DNA from: Locusta migratoria | Taxonomy: Eukaryota > Arthropoda > Insecta > Orthoptera > Acrididae | Length of the DNA stretch: 64,000 nt | Assembly: GCA_026315105.1 (NCBI GenBank) | Contig: CM048748.1 | Coordinates: 24,518,078-24,582,077, forward strand | Direction: 5' to 3' | Part shown: in pieces, positions 52,420-63,544 of the stretch | Position numbering within the stretch: the stretch's first letter is position 1 | Layout of the letters: each line of letters starts with the position of its first letter | Position numbers and translations under genes: made by a program | Notes under the pieces: model-generated | What the model was told of the DNA's origin: nothing | Databases searched by the model: none | The model's input: the letters and a program-made list of their open reading frames with translations, nothing else

Positions 52420-54700
52420 TAATGTATATGTCCTGAAGTAAGTTACCGTTGGGAAAAGAGGAGAAAAGGAGAAAGATTGTGTACCAATGACGTTGTTATT
52501 GTGTGTCGAGTGTGTTGACATCATTGATGGAGTAAACAAGAAAAAGTGTATGGGAGTCATGCTTCAGCTCATTGTGTTATTAGTTATTTTATAAAGTAAA
52601 AGAGATGATATTTGCGGACATTAATGTGTCTACCAGTTGACCCGACCGAATAATTTGCACTCTATCCTGATCAGTCGCAGATAGGTAAGATAGTAATGAA
52701 GAAAAGGCAGATGCAAGTACATATGTATAAAAGATAATAAAGTTTGAACAGTATTAGCAAATATTAATCTCTTTGTAAAAAATTATATAATTAAATGCAA
52801 TATGATTAATTGTGAAACAAATAAAAAAATCAGGTATAGAATTTATTTTATTTTTTGAATACTTATTTTAGGAAAGTCATGAGTTTTCCTGAACTGTGAG
52901 GTGAACTGTTCTAACAGTTTGTCATTTTCAAGTGCACCCCTACGCATAGCCATTCTATGAAATTTAAAATCATTGTCTCTCCTGTATCTGTTAAAATTAA
53001 TTAAACTAAAAGTTAAGAAAAACATTATAAGTTATAATAGTAAGCTGTATTTACCTGTGATGATGATCGTTGAGGTAATTCAGTTAATTCGTGCAGCCCA
53101 CACTGCTTGTTTGAACAAAGTGAACAATTCCCAAGAGCTGTTCTGCATCGACGTATGGAAAAGAAATCTCGTGATAAACTACGCTTGCGTAAAGAATTTA
53201 AAAAAACTGCAAGAGCAGCCATGCCTGTTATTTAAATGTAATTATTTGTGTATTTTTCGACGTTAACATCGACGTGTATAACCGGAATCGTGCGATAAAA
53301 TGTGCGTGCATTAAAGAATGTCTTTGGCTTGCATAAATAATCTAAACATCTGCAAGAGCTGTCAATTATGTTAGTTAAACAGATTGTCAATAGATGGCAC
53401 CTTCTACATTGCTTTTATATCAGCCGCACAAGCTAATTTGATACTCGGCTGTTGGGAGCAACCGTAAATATATGTCCCTTTTACGATCGTTCCCCGGGTA
53501 TTAACTTGGATTGTACAAACAGAAAAAAATTTCCAAATATAGTTTTTTTCTGAAAACAGTAACTCTCTATGGATTTTTCGCCATTATTGGCACCTCAATC
53601 ATTAATTTTGGATAGGTGATACGGGATATATGCCGTACCCACAAAAGAATACCGATGAGAAATATAACAGTATGTGTATATATACAAAAAGTATGTTTAC
53701 GTAGTAACTAATGAATTCTTGGAAGGCAAAGAACCAACATAAATTAGTTTTCTTTAATTACCATATTATGAATTAATGGTCGCCACTGTGCCTGAACACT
53801 TGTGTGTGTCAGCATAAGTTAATTTTACAGTGATTTCAAAATAATCTATGGCAAAGCAGCAATAAAAAAATTTTAATTTTTAAAGTTAAAAGAACAGTGT
53901 AGTGTTGATGATACTAAGTTTGATAATTGTCTATGCAACAAATACATTGAATTGCTGTAGTATATGCTGTAAGTGGTGTGGTTCAAAGGTCAAAAGACTG
54001 CTAACGAATTAAGACCAGAATATTTAGTGGTATATTCTTGATATTCATAGATTAATGTTAAATTAATAAACTCGTAGACTTTTTTCAATGAATTTTGTAA
54101 GGGTAGTCATTTAATTTTAATCTGAAATACTTTTGCCAATGCAGTTACCTTGATGCATCACACGCCATATTAGAAGACAGAAATACTTAATGCACAGTTC
54201 CATGCGCATTTTGCACTAACATTAAAAGTATAATTAAGTACATACATATTTCACTGAAGCTGAAACTGAGATGTGTCGAATGGATGAAAGAGCTGGATGG
54301 CAAAATGAAAAAGTTGGAGGTGTTACTTAGCCCTTTTTTTGGCACACACAGGAGTCACGAGAAGAATAACTATTGTTACCTAAATTAAACGTGTAGATCC
54401 ATATGAACGATTTTTTTCTCCAAATATAGTTTCTGTTTGTTAGTAACATTGCCCAAAATTTTCCCATGGTGGTACAGTTTCAATACTACAGTGTTGTTCT
54501 TATGACTGTAGAAATTATTGTATTTTGGCCTATTTCATGTGAAACGTGTGAAAACAAGTTGTTTTGGTGCAAAGTTCAAACAAACCCATTGTTTCCACAT
54601 TTAGTTCACGAGGCTAAGAAATACAATTAGTTAAAGGAGTTGGTAGAAAATATGCATGTAAAAGGGTTTCCAGAGACAATGGAGTACATTTAATAGCTGG
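52420..54700. other. AT-rich stretch, no gene recognised
   Basis: Several short frames without motif. 53147-53236 and 53269-53383 look like diverged copies of each other (CATCGACGT, CGTGATAAA/CGTGCGATAAA, GCGT.AAAGAAT, CTGCAAGAGC). Minus-strand AG/GT pairs near 52995 and 53057 do not join into one open frame. Confidence 0.45.
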
Positions 54701-55494
54701 AGAAATTTGATTAATAAATTAACTCTCGCATTAAACTGCAAGTCGATAGCGAGGCGATGGAAGTTTGGTGGAGATAGAGGATAGATACAGACCGATCATT
54801 TGATAAGACTCTGCTCGTGGTCCTGTTTCTAACGTAGGTACGTGACTCAATAGCTGATTCGTTTGCAAATGCCAACTGATACACAAGTGGGCGGTAAAAC
54901 TGCGCATGCGCATAGCTGATAACGGAACTCGGCAACAGCTCTGCGCATACGCAGTTCTATCGGCGACCAACTGATACACACTTAAGCCGCTTATGAATAA
55001 GATTTGTCGAATTTGGAGTTGTGAGAGTTACGAAAAGAACTATATCCGTATGTATCCGTTACTACAGAAAACACTACTCGTTACAGACGTATCGTTATTC
55101 TTGTCACCAGTGGCACCTAGAAATACGGCATCCACTGTCTCTGAAACCGTAAAAAAGTTTTAACTGTTACTGTTAATATTATTTCAACATTTAAATTTGC
55201 CACGTAGATACTGTATGCCTGGTTTTTGAGGCAATTATGCTACTGAGGGAAGGATCAGTACAGTCCATTTCAATTTTGATTAAAATGCAATTGTGATATA
55301 AATTAATTACAATTAGAGAGACCCACACGCAACCTCCATTTTAAGTACTGTTCCCGCACTTCAGAGGTTTGGAAAGTCTGAATCGATCGGAATATTTCGT
55401 GACGAATGCCAGTGTGGCCGATCAGTAGCACTACATTTGCGAGCAATGGGACTGTTGTACTGTATAATGTGACATTATGTAACATTATTCACAT
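54701..55494. other. Unassigned DNA with CpG palindromes
   Basis: TGCGCATGCGCA at 54901-54912 is a perfect 12-bp palindrome of the NRF-1 type, and CTGCGCATACGCAG (54941-54954) is a near copy. A 14-bp direct repeat CCAACTGATACACA flanks them (54872-54885 and 54967-54980). No gene is seen next to it: 55000-55494 is AT-rich and ends at the LINE. Confidence 0.45.
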
Positions 55495-56615
55495 GAATTG
55501 TTAAGTGCCATCGACAAGGGATCTCAAATCGATTCCATATTTCTGGATTTCCAGAAGGCTTTTGATACTGTACCCCACAAGCGGCTTCTAATGAAATTGC
55601 GTGCTTATGGAATATCTTCCCAATTGTGCGATTGGATTCACGATTTCCTATCAGGAAGGACACAGTTCGTTGTAATTGACGGTAAGTCATCGAGTAAAAC
55701 AGAAGTGATATCTGGCGTTCCACAGGGAAGCGTTATAGGTCCCCTACTCTTCCTCGTGTTTGTAGACGATTTAGAAGACAATCTGAATAGCTTCCTTAGA
55801 CTGTTCGCGGATGATGCTGTCGTTTATCGGTTAGTGAAGTCAACAGAGGATCAAAAGCAACTGCAAAGCGATTTAGACAAAATTTCTACTTGGTGCGAAA
55901 ATTGGCAATTGACACTAAATAAAGAAAAGTGTGAAGTAATACACATGACCACTAAAAGAAATCCACTGAACTTCAATTACGCGATAAATCAGTCAAATAT
56001 TAAGGTCGTAAATTCTACCAAATACCTAGGAGTTACAAAGTATTGGAAGGAACACACGGAAAATATTGTGGGGAAGGCGAACCAAAGGTTACGTTTCATT
56101 GGCAGAACGGTTCGAAGATACAACAGCGCCACCAAAGAGACTGCCTACATCACACTTGTGCGTCCTCTCCTGGAGTACAGTTGCTCCTTGTGGGACCCTC
56201 ACTAGGTGGGACTGACGGAAGATATTGAGAACGTTCAGAGAAGGACAGCTCGTTTTGTTCTATCACGTTATGGGGGGAAAGCGTCACGAAAATTTTGCAC
56301 GGATTGGGGTGGAAATCATTAAAAGAAAGACGTTATTCATTGCAGCGTGATCTGTTTGCGAAGTTTCAATCACCGACTTTTACTTATGAATGTGAAAATA
56401 TTTTGCTAGCACCCACCTACTTAGGTAGACATGACCATCCTAATAAAATAATAGAAATCAGATCGAAAACGGAACGATTTAGGTGTTCTTTCTTCCCGCG
56501 CGCTATTAGAGAATGGAACGGAAGAGAAAAGTTATGAAAGTGGTTAATGAACCCTCTGCCAGGCACTTAAATGTGATTTGCAGAGTATCTATGTAGATGT
56601 AGATGTAGATGTATC
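55495..56615 (+). pseudogene. LINE J2, best copy: reverse transcriptase and 3' tail
   Basis: A 235-codon plus frame (55498-56205) covers the RT palm: motif A IFLDFQKAFDTVPHKRLLMK, YGISSQLCDWIHDFLSGRTQ, motif B ISGVPQGSVIGPLLFLVFVD, motif C LRLFADDAVVYRLVKS with both Asp, then WCENWQLTLNKEKCEVIHMT, KYLGVTKYWKEHTENIVGKA and ITLVRPLLEYSCSLWDPH. An in-frame TAG (56203-56205) and a frameshift at about 56270 precede the C-terminal part LKERRYSLQRDLFAKFQ and FFPRAIREWNGREKL-stop (56295-56537). The 3' UTR ends in GTAGATGTAGATGTAGATGT at about 56594-56613. 5'-truncated, lacking the endonuclease. It is one or two lesions away from an open RT frame, so a recent insertion. Confidence 0.85.
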
Positions 56616-56924
56616 AATCAAGATAATATCGTAATGAATGAAAATGCGTAAATGAGAAGTTCTGAGTACTTTCTACAAACTTTTTATAGTAGACAGGATC
56701 AAAAGCAAATAACCATTAAACCGAAACCTTTATAGGTAGAAAATACAATAAAACTTATTTTTGCGTTAAAACGGGCGTCAGATAATCGAGGGTTAACCTG
56801 CAAACACGGACCAAGAAGTATAATCCAAAATATTTAAAAACAAAAATAACCATCTAAAATTGTGGAGCTACGCAATATGCACATAAAGTTCTTCATGGAT
56901 ACTCATTTCATAATAAATAGTAGT
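56616..56924. other. AT-rich, nothing recognised
   Basis: No ORF or repeat seen. Confidence 0.5.
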
Positions 56925-57122
56925 CGCAGCGGAGCCGCCGAGCACATTCAGGCGCTATGCTACGATGCGCGAGGCCGTTCCCCGTATGGAGTTCGAATCC
57001 CCCCTCGGGCATGGATGTTTGTGCCGTCCTTAGTGTTACCTATTTCATAAGTAGTTTGTACGTTTAGGGACTGATGACACTGCAGTTAAGTCCCTTAAGC
57101 TTAACAAACATTTGAAATTTTT
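56925..57122 (+). mobile_element. SINE-A variant
   Basis: Head GTCGCAGCGGAGCCGCCGAG with the variant GCGCTATGCTACGATGCGCG of the 26131 copies; B box GAGTTCGAATCC; body and tail of SINE-A. Confidence 0.82.
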
Positions 57123-57126
57123 AAAA

Positions 57127-57345
57127 GCCGGGCGCCGTGGCTCAGCGCGCCCGGTCAGAGAGCTGAACGCCTATTGTACTAAAAATAGCTCAGGCAAGAT
57201 CAAAACGAACAATAACGAACAAACAGTATCAGCGACTGCAATGAACAGAACTACCCTTAGATCACAAAGAAAAAGTTGGTAGCGTTGCGGTTTCACAGTC
57301 GTAGAGGCCGTGGTTCGAATCCCACTGTGACAGGTGGACAGGTGC
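57127..57345 (+). mobile_element. SINE-E, split-tRNA type
   Basis: Starts with an A-box-like CCGTGGCTCAGCGCGCCCGG. A 100-nt spacer with GATCAAAACGAACAATAACG follows, then a B box GTGGTTCGAATCCCAC close to the 3' end and a T-rich tail 57348-57384. The wide separation of the A and B boxes is unusual; I recall a similar orthopteran repeat, from memory only. Confidence 0.5.
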
Positions 57346-57347
57346 AT

Positions 57348-57657
57348 TTTTTGTTTTTTTGTTTTTTTTTGTTGTTTTTTTTTTCGAAATCGGGTATACA
57401 AAACATTTTCGGATCTCTAATTCCACGTGTTGTGTTTTTGCTTACGTGTATTTAGACGAGCTGAAAACCTCGTTACGTAAAACGATCGTTGAGTATATCA
57501 GCTGCTTGGTAAGCCATTTGTAGGTATGTAGACGACTTAGGGAAAAAGGTGTCGTAACTCTTCGCAAACTCAACAATCAAAGACTATCGTCGTCATCTAA
57601 TAGTTAAGCCAATACTGTAAAAAATTTAAATTTCGTTTCTTTTTTAAAAATAGAAAA
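57348..57657. other. T-rich tail and unassigned AT-rich DNA
   Basis: T-runs at 57348-57384, then nothing recognised up to SINE-B. Confidence 0.5.
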
Positions 57658-57858
57658 AATGTTCAAATGTTTGTACATTTATCGGACCAAACTGCGTGGT
57701 CATCAGTCCGTAGCTTACAAACTACTTAAACCTAGATAAACTAACCTAAGGACAACACACACACCCATGCCCCAGGGAGGACTCGCACCTCCACGGCGAG
57801 CAACCGCGCGCTCCGCAGCGAGGCGCCTTAGACCGTTCGGCTTCTCCACCGCGGCTAG
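57658..57858 (-). mobile_element. SINE-B, antisense
   Basis: Full copy with CGGACCAAACTGCGTGGTCA, GCGAGCAACCGCGCGCTCCG and CCACCGCGGC. Target duplication AAATAGAAAA at 57648-57657 and 57859-57868. Confidence 0.92.
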
Positions 57859-57868
57859 AAATAGAAAA

Positions 57869-58664
57869 CCATCATTATTAATAACCTTGTATAAAATATA
57901 GAAAATTACAAATAAACAAAAACGCTACCAGCTGAACCACACCGACACACGACGAAATTGACTGAATGATTGCTACCTGTTCTTATGCTTACATGCAAAA
58001 ATTCAATGTCGATTTTTTCGAGAATTTTTAAGAGTTGCGTCGAGTGGCTTTGGCTGATTCTTAGTCTAGTTCTGAACTTCACGTATCATATATATGAAAA
58101 AATTCTGAAATCCTATAACCATGTTGTCTCCTTGTCAGTAGTCGATTTATAAACAGCTGGTCGGTTACAATTTCTACCACGGTTTTCCGGTGCTCCGCTT
58201 TTTCTAATTTATGGTATATTTTCGTACAATAATTCTGCCGATGGAGAAATAAATAGAAAGTAAATCACAAAGAATACAGTATGTGCCCCTGCTCGAAGAG
58301 CCCAGGTAAGCAATTTGCAACACCGCACCGCGCTGGTACGTGCCGGTACATGTTGTCGCTAGCTAGGTGGGTGCCGCTATTAAAACATCGTGCTGGGGCT
58401 TTACGAGGCTGTAAACAACGCCGCCCTGCGTAGGAACGCACTTCGCCTGTGGTTACTGCGGCCGGGCTGCGGGAACGGCTCCGCAAGCACAGAGGGCGCA
58501 CAGTTTCTGCCGGGTGCAAACTTGTACAGTCGCGGCACCAGTTTTAACACAGATTCTGGGTACTGGGTACTGTTTACAATCTGAAGTTTTGTTCCGTACC
58601 TGTCACTCGCGCCGATGTAGGTCGAACTGCTTTACCGTGGTCATACGCCTTCCTGACTTTGTTA
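57869..58664. other. No gene recognised
   Basis: AT-rich to 58260, then a GC-rich block 58280-58550 with no recognised coding motif in any frame. Confidence 0.45.
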
Positions 58665-60460
58665 GCTTACATCTACATCTACACACATACTCCGCAATCC
58701 ACCGTAAGGTATGTGGCGGAGGGTACACTCTACCACTACTAGGCATTTCCTTTCCTATTCCATTCCCAAATAGTACGAGGTAGAAAAGAATGCCTATATG
58801 CCTCCGAACGAGCCCTAATTCCTCTTATCTTGTCATTGTGATCACTACGAGAAATGTAAGTAGGTGGCAGTAGTATCGTACTACACTCAGCTTCAAATTC
58901 CGGCCCTCTAAATTTCCTGAACAGAAATTCACGAAAAGTACGTTGTCTTTTCTCCAGCGACCCCCAATTCAGTTGCCGGAGTATTTCCTTGACACTCGCG
59001 CATTGGTCGAACCTACCAGTAACAAAAACTAGTGGCTAGACCACTGATATGCTTCTAGGTCTTCCTTTAAACTGATCTGCTGCGGATCCCAAATTCTTGA
59101 GCAATACTCAAGACGTGGTCGCACAAGCGTTTTATATGCGGTCTCCTTTACAAATGAAGTACATCTTCCCAAAATTCTCCCAATAAACCGAAGTCGGCTG
59201 TCCGCCTTACTCACAACTGTCCTTACATGTTCGTTCCATTTCATAGCGCTCTGCAATGTTACGCCTAGAAAAGTGAACGACGCGACTGCATCAAGAAGCT
59301 CACTACTAATGTTGTATTCGAATATTATGGGACTGTTTTTCCTACTCATGCGCATCACCTTACATTTTTCTACATTGAGAAATATTTTCTAAGTCATCCT
59401 GTATGCTATTACAGTCAGTTGAAGACGACACCCTTCCATACACTACAGCATCATCAGCAAACAGCCGCAAATGACGAGCTAGTCTTTCCATCAGATCATT
59501 TATATAGATAGAAAATAATAGCGGCCCTATCACACTTCCCTGGGGCACGCCCTACGATGCCCTGATGAACAATCGCCGTCGAGAACAACGTACTGCGTTC
59601 TATTACTTAGGAAGTCTTCCAGCCAGTCACAAATCTGTGAACCTCTTCCATAAGCTCGTATCTTCGTTAGCAGTCTGAAGTGTGTCATCGCGTCAAACGC
59701 CTTTTATAATTCGAGAAAAACAGAATCCGCCTGTTGCCCTTAATCTATGGCTCTCAAGATGTCACGTGAGAAAAGGGCAAGCTGAGTTTCACATGAACGA
59801 TGTTTCCTGAACTCGTGCTGGTTCGTAGAAAGAAGCTTTTCCGTCTCAAGGAAATTTACTATATTCGAACTGAGAATATGCTCCAAAATTCTACAGGAAA
59901 CTGATGTCAACGATATTGGCCTGTGATTGTGTGGGTCAGTTGTCTTTGCTTTCTTATAAACGGGAGTCACCTGCGCTTTCTTCCAATCATTAGGAATTTT
60001 GCGCTGAATTAAAGATTCGAGAATAATGCAAGCGAAGTAAGGGGCCAATGCCGCAGAATAGTCTTTGTAGAACAGAACTGGTATTCCATCCGGACCAGCA
60101 GACTTTCTCGTATTTAGCTCTCTCAGCTGATTCTCTACACCGGAAATTCCTATTACTATGTCCTCCATTTCGGAATTAGTACGTTGATCAAATGATGGTA
60201 CATTTGTGCGGCCCTCCTGCGTGAAATATTTCTTAAAGGTTAAATTTAGAACTGTAGCTTTCCATTTGCTTTCTTTTATTACTGCCCCGGAATGATCAAC
60301 GAGTGACTGGACAGTGGGCTTTGACCCGCATATCGATTTTACATAAGACCAGAATTTTTTTGGGTTCTCGGAAAGATCTTTTGCTAAGGTATGGCTGAGG
60401 TAATTATTGTAAGCTTCACGCATCGATCGTTTTATAGACGCAAGAAATCTCTGCTAACAT
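58665..60460 (-). pseudogene. LINE J1 copy 3: linker, reverse transcriptase, 3' tail
   Basis: Antisense, from 60423: MREAYNNYLSHTLAKDLSEN, PKKFWSYVKSICGSKPTVQS, then RELNTRKSAGPDGIPVLFYK, IPNDWKKAQVTPVYKKAK, PISLTSVSCRILEHILSSN and HEFRKHRSCETQLALFSRDI in one 227-codon frame. A stop follows (59740), then degraded motif A, and at 59548 PQGSVIGPLLFSIYINDLME (motif B) with HLRLFADDAVVYGRVSS (motif C intact). Then FLGVTLQSAMKWNEHVRTVV and VKETAYKTLVRPRLEYCSRI (59358-59029), and the C-terminal LLPPTYISRSDH block to about 58755. The tail ACATCTACATCTAC (58668-58681) is the ATGTAG-type end in reverse. Lacks the endonuclease. It is the most complete J1 RT in the window. Confidence 0.88.
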
Positions 60461-61641
60461 GTCATAAAGCATCGACCGACGTAATAAAGCCCTTGAGATA
60501 TACATTGACTATTTCTAAAATGTCAGTTCTCGTTGCTTTTTCTATACCAGGAAACATCTGACAGTAAAGGATCATATTCATTTCATCACATTTAGACATA
60601 GTATCTACTCTATTGGAGTTTCCTAAACGCGTATTATCATATGTATTACACTTTCAAGTAGCTATGAATTTGCTTAAGACAAAATAAGTACCGGTATAAT
60701 GTGCTTTACACGAACACTTTAGGAAGAGAAACCGTCCTGATTAAATGTGCACCATTACCAGAATCAGACATTTTACTCTGTAATATAAAAAACACCATGA
60801 AAATGGGCCCCACAATTCAACTGTTCATTCAAACGGCAAGTCAAGGAGAAATTGAATTCGTAACTCTTTTTTTAAAGATGTTTACCGACGGATTAAATGT
60901 TGTTTACTGCACTATAATGATTTCGGCATTATACCATTTCCTGGTGCTACACTGGAAGATATGATAAAAGCTTCAGACTTGTCTCGTGGACAACTCTCAA
61001 GATATTTCCGTGTATTCCAGAGTAGCATTTCAAAGTGGCATATGACCAAAATGTAGATAGTGTGGTTAGGGTGACGCCGGTTCAGAAGAGAATCGTTCAC
61101 GATAGATTAAAACTGATATGTTTTTTAGTTGGGTATTGATTGGAAAAACAGGGATGCTACAAGGATTTGGCAATAGTGAGTCAGCTAAAGGAGGTCTGTT
61201 TCAAAAGCTACTCATTCAAAACTAATCTAGTGTTAAATGCAGCAGTAATAATTGTCATCAGCTGGTAGATAACACTCATAATAACTAACTTTCCAATCAA
61301 GCTGATTAAAGATTAGATGAACACATTTTTTATACATTGACACTATAACTCTGTTTAGTTATGGCCCTAATATTAATACCTGCACAGTTAATTAGGAAAC
61401 AGTGGATTTAAACTGACTGAAAGCGCAACGGATATTTTGAACACAGCAAGAACAATACGTAGTCTGCATAAGGCGCACTGACTACAGTATAAATTTGACT
61501 GCAAGAGAAATTTGGAAAAACACAAATCCCTTTCTAATAATGCAACAGCAGAAATTTATTTCGCTAACTGACTGATTGCTGAAAGGTAGTATCTTGTTCA
61601 TCTGTGTAATTGCACAACAATCACTATTATTATTAAACGTC
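60461..61641. other. AT-rich stretch, no gene recognised
   Basis: The frame 60701-60964 (plus) is open for 87 codons and hydrophobic at its end but has no motif I know. Nothing else. Confidence 0.45.
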
Positions 61642-61678
61642 GGCGGAAGTAAAGTTGTGAGGCGGTATCGTGAGTCGT

Positions 61679-61752
61679 GTCGGGATAGAACAGTCGGTAG
61701 TGCGCTTGCCCGCGAAAGGCAAAGGTCACAGGTTCGAGTCCCGGTTCCGGCA
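61679..61752 (+). tRNA. tRNA-like sequence (pseudo-tRNA), unit 1
   Basis: Folds as a class I cloverleaf on paper: acceptor GTCGGGA/TTCCGGC, anticodon stem TTGCC/GGCAA with loop CGCGAAA, T arm with TTCGAGT. D-stem GAAC/GTGC is imperfect. Position 33 is G instead of U, so a charged, functional tRNA is unlikely. Repeat-borne. Confidence 0.45.
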
Positions 61753-61980
61753 CAAAATTTTAATCTGCCAGGAAGTTTCATATCAGTGCACACTCCACTG
61801 CAGAGTGAAAGTTTCATTCTGGAAACATCCCTTAGGCTGTGGCTATGCCATGTCTCCACCGTATCCTTTCTTCCAGGAGTGCTAGTCTTGCATGGTTCGC
61901 AAGAGAGCTTCAGTGAAGTTTGGAAAGTAGGAGGCGAGGTACTGGCGGAAGTAAAGTTGTGAGGCGGCATCGTGAGTCGT

Positions 61981-62054
61981 GTCGGGATAGCACAGTCGGT
62001 AGTGCGCTAGCCCGCGAAAGGCAAAGGTCCCAGGTTCGAGTCCCGGTTCCGGCA
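61981..62054 (+). tRNA. tRNA-like sequence (pseudo-tRNA), unit 2
   Basis: Same as unit 1 with a perfect D stem GCAC/GTGC and one A-C mismatch in the T stem (CCAGG/CCCGG). Loop CGCGAAA, again without U33. B box GGTTCGAGTCC present, so RNA polymerase III could still recognise it. Confidence 0.45.
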
Positions 62055-62215
62055 CGCAATTTTAAAATACATTGTTTCAAGAAAGATTAAATTCTCTAGA
62101 GTTAGAGATTGGGACAGTTCAGCACTAACGACTGCAATTTTAATCTGCCAGGAAGTTTCATATCAGCGCACACTCCGCTGCAGAGTGAAAGTTTCATTCT
62201 GGAAACGTCACATCA

Positions 62216-63180
62216 ATAAATAAATATGTTAATCAAACTCAGCTTAGTCAATATTATTAATAGCCAATAACTTTTAATGAAAGGAAGAGGGTTAGATTTC
62301 TAACTACGAAAGTGATACAGGTAAAGAGATTCAACTTTCTCAATTATTATTAACAATAATGATTACAGTACCTTATGATTGAATAACAACAAAATCTTCT
62401 CAGACCGATACATATATGAATGATACAAAATCTTACAAAGACAGAACTGAAAACCAGATTTCAAAATTATTCCATCAGCTCGTACAAAAGAAGCTAACCA
62501 AAGCACGTCCGATCAATACCAGAGCTACACACCGACTCTCCTCTTTCTGTTCAACTATTACTCACATACATAGTCTTTGACAGAGATGTTACACAACAGA
62601 GTAAACCATAGACGTAGTTACTCAAAGAAGTTCATATAAGATTTTACATCCAAATATCGATAGAAGACAGGCGAAAGAATATTAGTGAATTTGTACAGAC
62701 ATGTCTCAAGATGTTGGAAGGATAAGTGAGGAAGCGATGGAGCGGTCGGACGAACGTGTTAACAGGTGGGGGGGGGGGGGAGGGGGTACAGGAATCAAGA
62801 GAACGACAGCTGCGCAGAGTGCCAGGTCGGAACCGCGCAAAGACATTGTAAAGTAAACTAGACTCCCTAACGACGCTGCTGCCGCGGGATAATTAGAACC
62901 TACGGCCGGCCGCCATGATAGTGGCAAGCAACAGATACGTACGAGTGCTGTAAGGAGATAAATTGTGTATTACATACCTACAGTGGTATATATACTCAGT
63001 TGGTAGTGATATCTGTACTGTTTGACTATTACAGTATACATGAAACACGATTAACTGTTAAATCGATTTATACTGTCTTACCGTTTAAATTTGTCAATAA
63101 TACAAGTAGCCCTACTAGTTTTGTTCAGAGATAGTTACTCTTGCTTAACAGGCTGTTATTCGAGACAATATAGGATTGTC
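62216..63180. other. No gene recognised; G-run
   Basis: AT-rich apart from 62690-62920, which has a G-run (about 62768-62779). No motif-bearing ORF. Confidence 0.5.
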
Positions 63181-63485
63181 GTATTCACAGAACATATGAC
63201 ATCAACTGCGAATGGGCATGGGTGAGGAAGTATGTGGCCCTTACTCTCACGGGAATTAGTTTCTGAAATTACGAGTTTCAGTACTGTGGGCAGCGTAAAG
63301 CTGGAAATTTGTGTCTGACGGGAGGCGTGCTTAGTTAGTCCTTGCAGGTGCGGTGATCAATTTGTCCCCAGTGGTGTGGAGGTCAGCGCAACAGCCTCGA
63401 AGTGGGAGACCCGGGATCGAAACCCGGCGGGGTACACATTTTCAGTTTGCCCATCCGCATTTGATGTCATATATTCTGCGAATAT
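63181..63485. mobile_element. 305-bp inverted-repeat element with tRNA-like core
   Basis: 38-bp inverted ends: 63181-63218 (GTATTCACAGAACATATGAC...) against 63448-63485 in reverse (ATATTCGCAGAATATATGAC...), five mismatches. Between them, 63372-63436 resembles a tRNA 3' half: the T arm CCGGG-ATCGAAA-CCCGG is perfectly paired, with GGGGTACACA after it. No target duplication was found, so mobility is inference. It could be a MITE that captured a tRNA-like SINE or a tRNA-derived element with inverted ends. Confidence 0.55.
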
Positions 63486-63512
63486 GAAGGAATAACAACT
63501 GCAGGATCAGAA

Positions 63513-63544
63513 GTGACGTCTGTTTTCTTCCGAACAGACGTCAC
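63513..63544. repeat. Perfect 12-bp hairpin containing GACGTC
   Basis: GTGACGTCTGTT (63513-63524) and AACAGACGTCAC (63533-63544) pair perfectly around an 8-nt loop, TTCTTCCG. The arms contain TGACGTC, like a CRE half. Confidence 0.8.

Larger units (their letters stand above)
61642..62215 (+). repeat. Tandem repeat with a tRNA-like core, two units, period 302
   Basis: Unit 1 is 61642-61943 and unit 2 runs from 61944 to about 62215. Each begins GGCGGAAGTAAAGTTGTGAG, contains a 74-nt tRNA-like segment, and continues TTTTAATCTGCCAGGAAGTT and GCAGAGTGAAAGTTTCATTC. Unit 2 carries a 78-nt insertion in the spacer, bounded by GCAATTTTAA at 62056-62065 and 62134-62143, and ends early. Between the units lies CAGGAGTGCTAGTCTTGCAT. 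The head-to-tail order suggests a tRNA-derived satellite rather than two separate SINE insertions. Confidence 0.8.

Noticed and set aside
52843..53222. Possible two-exon minus-strand gene (AG near 52995, GT near 53057)
   Set aside because: The frames on either side do not join in any phase into an open product, and no domain is recognised.
57127..57345. True split tRNA with intron
   Set aside because: The A- and B-box parts do not form matching acceptor stems; more likely a SINE-type repeat.
61482..61970. 162-codon minus-strand ORF
   Set aside because: Lies across the tRNA-like repeat unit; no motif, and the repeat explains the sequence.
61679..62054. Functional tRNA genes
   Set aside because: Cloverleaf pairing is good but position 33 is not U, and the segments are part of a 302-bp repeat.
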